From Branchiostoma floridae (lineage: Eukaryota; Chordata; Leptocardii; Amphioxiformes; Branchiostomatidae), in assembly GCF_000003815.2 (NCBI RefSeq), contig NC_049990.1, positions 13,519,460 through 13,583,459 on the forward strand: 64,000 nucleotides of DNA, written 5' to 3'. Below, piece after piece: positions 11,406 to 22,100 of this stretch. The notes beneath the pieces were generated by a model, which ran no database searches, was not told the DNA's origin, and worked only from the letters and a program-made list of their open reading frames with translations. The translations under genes and the position numbers were made by a program. Position 1 is the stretch's first letter, and each line of letters starts with the position of its first letter.

Positions 11406-12585
11406 TCATTACACATAAGCCGTGAACATTGGAACTTTTCGCCTTTAGACGTCTTCATATCAACCTGAATTACTTTACCACATCAAGTAGTTCAAGGGTC
11501 ATGAGAGATTTACAATGTATAGCTTTCCCTCCACAAATCACCAAGATGCAATGATTTTCCAATCATTTCTATGCTGTAGTACATGTTGAAAAAAAAGGCA
11601 CAAACGTGCGAACTTCCAGGGGTGACGGACGAGTTCTGGTATAATTGTAAAGTATATGTGTGCCTTTTCTCACGGATCTCCACCGAAATTCACATCAATA
11701 TGGTCGTTACTTTACACTCAGTAACACTTTAGCAGTGACCTGAGGTGTGCGGGTCAACTTGCTCTGCTGAAAGTCAGATACAGTATTTTTTCTAGTTAAA
11801 GAGAATATTCATCAAATAAATATGTCTTCGTAGATTTTATGGCATGAGGAATTCGACCCTCACAGATCTGGACACAGTTTACTCGGCGTTTTTCTCGAAA
11901 ATTCTCGCCCAGTGTTTTAAGATGACGAGTGGAAAGCAATGACTGCAATGATTTTTAGATCTGGTGGATATTAATAAAGAAAGTTGATACTGTGTAATTA
12001 TGTCCCGAAGTTTGAGCTGTGCGTCACACATTCTAGGAGAGGTTCAGAACTTATTGATCACCCCTCGTAGAGTACTTTGCATTTTTATGACATAGGTTAG
12101 TGCTGAGAGGTGTAGTTAATCAAGTTGTAATCACCTAATAGTATGCTGTAAGGGTACTGTTGCTACACGATAACAAAGTTTAAAGTAGACGTATTTAACC
12201 AAGTCCGAAATCACCACCATTTATGGCTTAGTTATTCTACTTTTGACACCTGACATTAAACTTTGGTATTTTTATTTCCCACCATAAATTGAACTAAGAG
12301 TCATTAACGTGCAATAAAGGGGCGTAATGTTTATACAAACCAAGTCTCAAAATCAGTACTCTAGTTTCATGCGACTTGTTTGGACTCGACTTAAGCAAGT
12401 AAGCATGTGTTTGAACATATACATATGATATTTCGCCTGAACGATTCATTTCAAACTTTTGTCAGATTCTAACGAACACGAAATCCTTAATACAATCCAC
12501 ATCACTAAACATTTAAGCAACTCCCAATCGCAGCTTACCGTGAACCACGTCCGGCACTCTTCCGTAGGTTATTTGCCTACACCCT
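11406..12585. other. Intergenic, nothing recognised
   Basis: AT-rich, with only short open frames. I see no gene, RNA or clear repeat before the foldback upstream of CLCA. Confidence 0.5.
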
Positions 12586-12833
12586 TAAGGTGGACTCTCA
12601 CTGCACTTTGGGCACCGGTGCGGTACTGCGGGGTTCGTTCACTGCGGCACTGTTGTGTTATTTTCCCGTATTTTAATAATTTAGATATTGCGTAATACGT
12701 AAAAGTATGACTTAAAAGACAACAAAATGGGGGGGGGGGGGGAATTCGTTCTTTATCTCTGAAATTCGTTGAGTCATCTACGAACCCCGCGGTGCCACAC
12801 CGGTGCCCCTGGTGCAGTGAGAGTCCATCTTTA
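12586..12833. mobile_element. Foldback MITE upstream of the CLCA TATA box (248 bp)
   Basis: Left end TAAGGTGGACTCTCACTGCA and right end (reverse complement) TAAAGATGGACTCTCACTGC. Both arms continue through GGGCACCGGTG and GCGGGGTTCGT. A poly-G run (12730-12742) lies in the loop. The right end is 25 bp from TATAAAAG. Confidence 0.8.
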
Positions 12834-12857
12834 GTGGCCCGGTAGGGTGTGCGAGAC

Positions 12858-12865
12858 TATAAAAG
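12858..12865 (+). promoter_or_regulatory. TATA box of the CLCA gene
   Basis: TATAAAAG lies 104 bp before the CLCA start codon, placing transcription start near 12890 and giving a leader of about 70 nt. It is 25 bp downstream of a foldback element (12586-12833). Confidence 0.65.
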
Positions 12866-12961
12866 TGAAGTAAGCTAGCGGGTGAGAGAAAGTTGTGAAT
12901 TATCATCTCTCTAAGAACGTTGTGGCTGTTACTACACCCCAGAGTTAACCCTGGCCACAAC

Positions 12962-13126
12962 ATGGCGCCCTTGTCTGTGTTAGTGGTCAGTCTTGTCCTG
13001 GCCGGAGTGGACAGCGCCTTGAACCGACCGTTTGAGATCGTGTTGGAGAATAACGAGTACAGGGGAGTGCTGGTGGCCATCAGCCCCGCAGTGCCGGAGG
13101 ACCCGCGGATCGTGGCCAGGCTACAG
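12962..13126 (+). CDS. CLCA exon 1 (signal peptide, residues 1-55)
   Basis: ATG 12962 is in a good initiation context (A at -3, G at +4) and is the first ATG after the TATA box. Residues 1-19 form a hydrophobic signal peptide. Residues 20-55 begin the CLCA N-domain ('GVLVAISP'). The phase-0 donor CTACAG|GTATG lies inside a tandem array (see 13111-13634). Confidence 0.93.
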
Positions 13127-16100
13127 GTATGCTTCTCTTAGGGCAGGCAACTTCAGAAACTAAACTATACGTAACGTTCTATGCTGCAGGGTAAGGCTGT
13201 GGTCCCTATTGTACCGTGGCCAGGCTACAGGTATGGTTTATGTAGAGCAGGCAACTTCAGAAACACAACTATCTAACGTTAGATGCTGCGGGGTAATGCT
13301 GTGGTCCCTATTGTGATCTATTGTACCGTGATCAGGCTACAGGTATGGTTTATGTAAGGCAGGCAACTTCAGAAACACAACTACGTAACGTTACATGCTG
13401 CGGGGTAAGGCTCTGGTCCCTGTTGTACCGTGGCCAGTCTACAGGTATGCTTTATGTAGGGGAGGCAACTTCAGAAACATAACTATGTAACGTTCTATAT
13501 ATGCTGCGGAGTAAGGCTGTGATCCCTATTGAACCGTGGCAAGGCTACAAGTATGGTTTATGTAGGGGAAGCAACTTCAGAAACATAACTATGTAACATT
13601 CTATGCTGCGGGGGTAAGGCTGTGGTCCCTACCGCACCGGTTCTCGCAGGAGATGTAGACCTGACCGGGCTTCGAAGAGACAAATTTGCACGGGCGGGCC
13701 GGAAACCCAGGGGCGCCCATCATTGTTCCTCACAGGTAGTTCCCGACGTGTATTTTGTTTGGGGTTCCGGGTCAAATTTAACTCCGACAACCCAAAGGCA
13801 CTAACAAACATCCCGTAAACGACAGGGGCCCCTTTCCTCAGCCTAAACGGTTATGCCCATGCACTGGGCCTAATCGCGCCGGTTTGCCCTAGGCACTTGC
13901 AAAATTGGCGCTATTTATCGCCGGAAACTCTATAATAATAATTTTCAAAAATACACATTGTCTAAAATGGATTTAAAATGGAACTTTCATATGTATATAA
14001 CATGATATATTGTATATGTTGCGCCAAGTATCAAAAGTGAACATCCTTTGTCAATGGCAATCTCTTTATGATGCGTTTTTTAAAACGTATTGAACATTTG
14101 GTCTGAAATTTAGTGGCCACACTTTGAATTTGATTTTCAATAACCTTCTCATTTTGGCTTCATCCATTGACGAAATCTCACGTCAGGCATACGCTCAGTA
14201 CAGTAAGCGTACCTGAAATTGGCACAAAACGATTGAGATTCTAATATCCTGTACATCATACTCTACATTAGGGGTGGGCACCGGTACAGAAAATTCAGGT
14301 CCAGGTCCGGTTCAGGTCCAGAGGATCAGGTCCATGACTCATACCAATGGTCCATTTCACGACAAAGAAATCTGTTTGGTGAAGTATTAGACTTACACTG
14401 GCGTTTTAAAATCCTACAGCGCTAACTGCACCTGTACGATTGGCTGTAAAACATGGTAGAAATTACTGTTAACTCTACTCATCTTCAATCTTGTTATTTT
14501 CTTCCACCTACAAGGGCCAAAACGTGTGAATGCCTGATAACATAATCACTTAAATTTCTAATCGGTTCAACATCCGGTCCACCCAATTTTTTCAGGTCCG
14601 GTTTTTCAGGACCGGTCCAATGGGAAAAAACGGTTCTGTACACTGTACCGATACCCAGCCCTACTCTACCTGTTTAGTTACCTTCTTCATCACTTAGATG
14701 TCATGATAAAGGCAACTTTTGGCGTCGGGCGTGGCCTAACTGGTAGAGCGTTCGGCTGGGAATCTGTAAGTCCCGAGTTCGGTACCCGCCGTGCCCTCGA
14801 CGTTGTGCCCTTGGGAAAAGCATTTTGCACGGCTTTCCTAACTTCACTGACTTCACTTGACTTCGGTCGGGAAGGGAAAAGAAAACAATACCTTTACCCT
14901 CTTTCTATACTGTGTATGTCACTATGTGGCACTTTTACAATAAGTCACTAACCTGAGCGCAGTGTCACATTGTCCATGTTTGTTCAAAAACAAAAAAGGC
15001 AACCTGTTTTTATTTGCACGATCGCACTGGTTTGGGGATTCCCAGTGGATATAATCTATATAATCGAATCAACATGGCCTTAGGTACTTAACACAAAGTA
15101 AATTTCCCTTTCAGCATGATTATGATCTATATCATATGATTTATTCGTCACGCAACGTCTTTGTAATAAAACGTAATTGCCCCCGTTTATGACACTATTG
15201 TAGGGAAACAGGCACTAGATGACACATACACTGACACGATAACTTTCAAAAAGTATTTACCACCTCATGTATTGAACTTTAGTATTTTCTGCATGAATAT
15301 GTATAATCTTCATTCCTCTTTTTCTATGCTCTATTATGATATATGTTTGAATAGGATTTTCATTGAACAACTGCATAGAATTGTCTCATTCATCATACAA
15401 ATTAGATCTTGATTTGCATAATTACCATTTAATCATGTCCATCATCACACTGCTATTTCTAAATCCAAAATCAGGACCATCTGTTTATTTGAACCTTTAT
15501 TACCTCCATAAAATGTCATGGAGGTTATATTTTCACTGGCGTTTGTGTGTCTGTGTGTCTGTCATCAAGATAACTCAAGAACAGCTGGGTGTATTGGTTT
15601 CATACTTGGTGTGTTGGTAGGGTGTGATGAAAGCTGGAAATGATGAGGTTTTGGGCCTCCTAGCGGTTTCCCTTGGTACTGCAGTGCAACTTCCTGTATT
15701 GCTATCTCGTGTTCTGCACAACCTATGGTCACGAATTTAGGGTGTTAGATACCTCTTGTTCTCAGGAAGAAGTGACATAAGTTTGGGCCCCCTAGCGACC
15801 AGGTTTGGGATAGCAGTGGTATTTTTGTTAAAAACGTCTGAAGACGATAACTCAAGAAGGGAACAACGGATTTTCATGATTTTTGGTACGTAGGTACTTT
15901 AGATAATGTTGTACAAAATAAAATACTAATTATAGAAAATATGAATACACTTGCATAATTAATGAGAATAATCTATCATAGCAGTTTTATCAATGTATCT
16001 CTTGTCCCGGACATGATATGGTCTTGACATTTTAGTGGTAGATAGCATTCAGCGTCGTGTCAAAGTGGGACAAGTTTCAGCATTTCTTTTTGGAACTGCA

Positions 16101-19100
16101 GGGACATTTTTGTCAAAACATTCCAAAGAGGATAACTGCAGAAAGTTTAGGCATACGGGTAGCTTAGGCAAAGATGTTCATAATGATATGCATGTTTTGC
16201 AAATGAGGACTTCATTTGCATAATTATTGTGTAAATTGCATAATTCTATTGTTTTCAATATGGACTTCAATAAATATAACACATCTAAATTTTGATAGAT
16301 GTAACATAAGCAGATACTGAGAGGAACTGATTTGCATAATATATGCGAAAATGGTAAAACCGCTTAATGATTGATAATGGGAATTTCATACTTGTGACAT
16401 GTGTATGTTAGTCAATGATGAACATCACCATGTTATGCATGTAAATACCATGTAATAAAGTCATTCGCTTAAAATTTACAAAAGCTCTCAATATTTCATG
16501 GAGGTATGAGGTTGCCGAACTCAGTTTATTTATAAGAAGCTGTCAACCTCTTCTTTAGCTATTCTTATGGAAAGTACCATGCAAATAAAATTCCCCTTGC
16601 AGATGGTAGGAGGCCCAGATCCATACATGCAACACTCTCTGGCGAGATCAAGAGCTATCTACCACTAAACTCATGACCGAAGCATGTCCTGAACACGAAT
16701 TAGCTGGTTGGTTGGTAGTTGGTTGGTTTGCTGTTTGTTTGGTTGGTTGCTTGCTTGGTGGTTGGTTTGCTGTTTGGTTGTTTGGTTTGCTGTTTGGTTG
16801 GTTGGTTGGTTGGTTTGTTGGTTGGCTGGTTGGCTGGCTGGCTGGTTGGCTGGCTGCTTGCTTTGTTTGCTTGTCGGTTGTTTGGGTGGGTGGTTGGTTG
16901 GTTTAGGGTAAGACATATATAGATTTGTATATAATGTTTATCACTGACGTGGTACATATATACATCTTAAAATTCGACATGCAACTTACCAGTGTAGCCA
17001 GTTAGTGTGGCGGCCAATGCTTACACCTAACTCAAGTATGCGTAAACATCACAAAACTATGCCACTTTGCTGAAAATTATTTTCTTGACAAATACGTCCA
17101 TATCATATTTGAACATAGACTTGTCCAACCTCACTGAAAGCTGTGTATTTAACAGGAGATCCTGACAGAGACGTCCCAGGCCATGTACGATGCCACGGAA
17201 AGGCGCGCGTACCTCAAGAACATCACGATCCTGATTCCCAAGTCGTGGACACCCCAGCCGGAGTACCGGACAGCCAGGACTGAGCTGTTCCAACGGGCAA
17301 ACATCAGGTAGTTGTGCTAAGGCCTCAAGAGCAAAGGAAACTGTATAAATGCATTACTGTTCAAGATGTTTTGTGTTCGAGATGTTTTTGTAGTGACGGC
17401 GTTAGGTACCGCGAACTAAAAAAAATACGATTTTATTGTTCTGTCTTCTCCCCGCCTATCTAGTGCAAGCCCTACATGGTGTACGTGCCTTACATTCTCC
17501 AGTATTATGATATGTTGAGGGCACCTGTTGCAACGAAGGTACATAAATACTAACAAATTTTGAATATTGAAAACACGTTCATTTAGAGGTGCTACAAATG
17601 AAGAGTATACAGCATACAGCTATTAGATACTATCAGTGGCAGTTGATCATGACAATACTGCCCAAAGCGCCTGTTCTGTCCGTATGTGGCACACTAACCG
17701 AGTCGGCAGTGGGCAGACTGGCTGTAAAGGCACAAGGGTTTCTGTTACTATACAATATTTGACTATATAGCACTATAGCACTATCGCGAACTCAACCACC
17801 ATAAACATTTTCTCACTACCGTAAAATCAAATACACACGTCAACTATAATGCATTTACAGCATTTGGTTTCCGCCTTTAAAAAGATGTCTCGTATCTTCA
17901 ATTGCGCGAAGTTCAAACATATGTTGAACAGTTTTACTAGTGTATTATAGAATTTTCTTCAGGTACAACTAGAAGGATTTGTAATTGTGTCAGCCGACGT
18001 TTTGTTGGACTGCCTGGTACCTAATTAACACAGCAGCTAGGTGGCAATGATGGGAGTGTATTTATTATGAGATCTTGAGAGTTTGGGACCTCATTTTTTG
18101 CAATGCAGCAGCGACTCCTAGCTGCAGTGCAATGCAGCAGCGACACCTAGCTGCAGTGAGCAGTATAACCAGCCATTATCAGTCCACGGAAACGTCGATA
18201 GGTAGATTCCTCCTGGTTGTTGGCTGTGTATAAAACTACGTAAATCTTAGATAAACACTCCAAGTCATATATAAATGACAGCGATTTTGACCTATTCACG
18301 CTGAAGCAAATGTTTCCATGAATGCCTATTCCAGGGTTGACCAGTTGAACCCCCTGTATGGAGACAGTCCGTACGTTAAACAGAAGTCTGGTTGTGGGGA
18401 GGGCGGAGACTACATCCACCTCACGCCAGATTACGTCATCAACAAGCAGTACGGGGAGGCAGTTTGGGGACCCTACGGTGAGTTAGGCTTTGATGTGCAA
18501 GTGCAAATTAGGCTACCTGCATAAGTACCATTAAAATTTGTCGTTCCTTTCTTTAGTTATCCTCCTTAAAATATTTTGACAGAAACACATGTGCAGGGGG
18601 CACAAAACTTCATCAATTCATCACTTCATCCTTGCATCAAGAGCTATTTGCCACACGTGCAACATATGTGCTTCTATGTCATATGGAGTGTTTACAGTCT
18701 TGAAATCATGCAAATATGGACCTACTTTGAATAATTAATGCGAACGTGCCATATTTCATGTAAATGCGAAATGATGGTATTTTCATTCTTGTGACATTCT
18801 TGTGAGCAAGCGGAGCTGAGTGAGTGAGTGAATAAGTGAGACATTTGTAAGGTGTGCACATTTTGGTATAGATAATGTAACGTTAAATGTGTCTATGTTT
18901 GTCCAGGTAAGACTATGGTGCATGAGTGGGGCCATCTCCGCTGGGGCCTGTTTGATGAGTACGGCATGAATAGATTATGTAAATGTGTCTATGTTTCTCC
19001 AGGTAAGACTATGGTGCATGAGTGGGGCCATCTCCGCTGGGGCCTGTTTGATGAGTACGGCATGAATAGATTATGTAAATGTATCTATGTTTCTCCAGGT

Positions 19101-22100
19101 AAGACTATGGTGCATGAGTGGGGCCATCTCCGCTGGGGCCTGTTTGATGAGTACGGCATGGACAGCCCCACGGGAGAGTCCTTCCCGTACTTCTACTCGT
19201 CCGTGTCGGACGGCGTGCAGGCGACCCGCTGCTCGGCACACCTGACCGGGACACACATCAACATGCTGACGGGCCGGCCGTGTCAGATAGACCCTAACAC
19301 CGGCTTACCGGAGCCTGCCTGCCGCTTCGCCCCACACCTCAACTCCAACAACCCCGCCACGGGATCGTACATGTTCATGCAGTTCCTCGAGAAGGTAGAA
19401 TGACAACTCCGTTGTTCATGTATTACCTGGACATTCTTTAAAGTGTATTTAGATTACCAATGTCACAGGCTGGCACTAAAATACAACTGATTGCAAGCAA
19501 GCGTCAACTATTATACAATGAACAAAGCTTAAAGGCGTTTTTACACAATCTTCTGAATGCTTATAAACGTCGGATATTAAAATTCATACTTTTAGTTATT
19601 GATTCCTGCCGTTACTTTATCTAGTTGATTTCCGCCCGTGACGTCACAGTAAACATGGCAGCCCGCCGTTCGGAACCTCGTTCTTATGAGCAGCTAACAG
19701 CGCAAAAATAATCATCGTTAAGTAAATGCAATTGCAAGTTTTCATAATATTTGCTTTCCTTCTTCGTAAAAGAGCGTTTTTTTTTTTTTTGCGAATTGCG
19801 GTGACAAGTTCCAAACCGGCATGTTAACCCTGACTTCATGGGCGGATATTTACTAAATTACCTGGCGACGTGAATCAGAGACAGGAGGTATTATATGAGA
19901 GATTTGATCTTCAAATGTCATTTGTTTATCAAATTACGTCTTTCTGGCTGAATATGATCAGGAAATGTTGAATTTGGTGTCATGGGCACTTTAACGTCAG
20001 TTGAAAGAGTTACAGCTAGCCAGGGCTGGTAAGATGGTACACAGATCATCGTCTTTTCAACTTAACCCTGAAGAGAGTGGTGTTTTGCTCTGGGGTGTCA
20101 TTCAGTTCGTTTGTCAGTGTGTCAGTGTGAGTGTGTGATAGTGTTTCTGACGTACTCGCGAGCATGCCAAGAACAATACGTTTTGCTAAAAAAAAGGTCA
20201 TTATGAAATCTAGGTGGTTAGGAAAGTTGAACAATTGACATTGAGTATGGCACACCGAACAATATCTTCTAAATTTTTTTCTTTGGAACTGACTTTGGTA
20301 TTACAAGGCATTGGTTAAATAATATTTTCTTTTGCACCTGATGGCATACATTTTCTCATTTTGCAGCTGATTTGTACGTTTTAAAGTATGGTCGAAAACT
20401 TTTCTTTGGAACGGTCGAACGCGGATGCCATTAAAAGTAATCGAATAAACATTGCCCAAGTTGAAAAGCTATGAATCAAAACTGTGGAAGAATATCCCTA
20501 CAGAGAGCATAACAGGACCTCTCATTTTCTTTTTTCCCAGGTGGCTTCGTTTTGCCATAGTGACCCGTCCGGTGACCACACGTCCCTTCACAACCACGAG
20601 GCGCCTAACAAGCACAACGTCCAGTGTGGTGGCCGGAGCGCTTGGGACGTCATGGCTGACCATCCAGACTTCAGCCATGGTGCCAACCCACCGAGACAGG
20701 TAGTGTCCACCCAGCCGGACTTCACACTCATACAGGAGGTGGACAAACGGATGGTCCTGGTGCTAGATTCATCTGGGAGCATGAGGGTCAGTACAAAATA
20801 TTCTACACAATGTAACCGTTACTCAGGCAGTTAAAAACACATCTCCAGCACTGTCAGGGACTCTCATCCGATCTCGAATCCACGGATATTGTAGACCGTG
20901 AACCCTGGTGGTTTGAACGAGGAGTCAGAGAGGTTATATATCAGAAAACGTACAGTTCCACTCTAAACTGGGAAGGATGCCTTCGTGTCCAACTTTCCGC
21001 GAGACAACGTAATAGGTCCTGTACTCAAACAATATCAGAGTTCTGGTTTAAGGACCCGGTACTTCAGTCCGTCGTCTACTCTCACTCACTCACTCACTCA
21101 CTCACTCACTCACTCACTCACTCACTCACTCACTCACTCACTCACTCACTCACTCACTCACTCACTCACTCACTCACTCACTCACTCACTCACTCACTCA
21201 CTCACCCACTCACTCACTCACTCACTCACTCACTCACTCACTCACCCACACTCTCACTTATCGAATGAGCGAATAAATCATTGGGTATTTCAACAAAAAT
21301 CTGCACCATCAGGGTGAACGAATCCAGAAGCTGAACCAGGTGGCGCAACATTTCATCAGAAACACTGTAGCTGACGGCAGCTGGCTCGGTATCGTGGACT
21401 TCTCCACCAGGGCGACCACGGCGCATGCTCTGATTCAGGTGTCAGATGACTCGGCACGTGACCAGCTGGCGGCAGCCGTGCCCAACAGCACCCTGGGATG
21501 GACGTGTATCGGCTGTGGACTACTGGAGGGCATACAGGTGGGAACCAAACCACTACTAGCCTCAAATCTATCCGCAGTAAGCAACCACTGTGCGCTTCAC
21601 AACTGAACATTTAACTTAAGAATCTCAGGTGATAGGATGATTCAGAGGCGGCGGCAGCAAATTTTGTTGTGGGGGGGGGGGGGGGGGGGTATGAAACTGG
21701 ATCGCCGAAGGCCCCAGTTCTAGGAGTTCTGGGGTCATACTCCCCCGGGAAATTTTGAAATTGTTACCCTCTGCAATGCCATTTCCTGTGTTTTGAGAGG
21801 CAAATTTTGACAGTTCCTAGAGCTCACTAGCAAGTTCCAAAAAGTAATCAATGGTTTCACCCTCACCACGCCAACCGCCACCCGACCCCCGTGAGGCCGC
21901 CACCCTGGTTGGTGAAGCTATGGCGTCGGCGTGGTTTAGTGATGGGGTGATCGAGAGGTCCCGGGTTCGAATTTTCTGACATACCTTGTTGACGTATTTC
22001 ATACTGAAAATAAGTACAAAAACTGCGGTTAGAGACATCCCTCTTATAGGGCGATGGAGGTCCCGTGTTTGAAGAGAGTCAAACCTCGACTCGTAATAAT

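Larger units (their letters stand above)
13127..17155 (+). other. CLCA intron 1, repeat-filled
   Basis: 4.0-kb intron. In order it holds the donor array, a diverged copy of a dispersed family (13870-14190), a hAT-like element (14269-14663), a SINE (14723-14985), a ~1-kb 'ATGGAGGT' repeat (15495-16515) and a GGTT array (16703-16905). No exon was recognised in it. Confidence 0.8.

Noticed and set aside
12920-12961. Upstream extension of the CLCA N-terminus
   Set aside because: The in-frame upstream start is TTG, not ATG; ATG 12962 has a strong context and a proper signal peptide.
16671-16957. Several frames of Gly-Trp-Leu or Gln-Pro-Thr repeats
   Set aside because: Product of the GGTT minisatellite; five frames are open at once.
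20985-21317. 110-codon frame with repeated LTHS
   Set aside because: Product of the CACT tetranucleotide array in CLCA intron 5.
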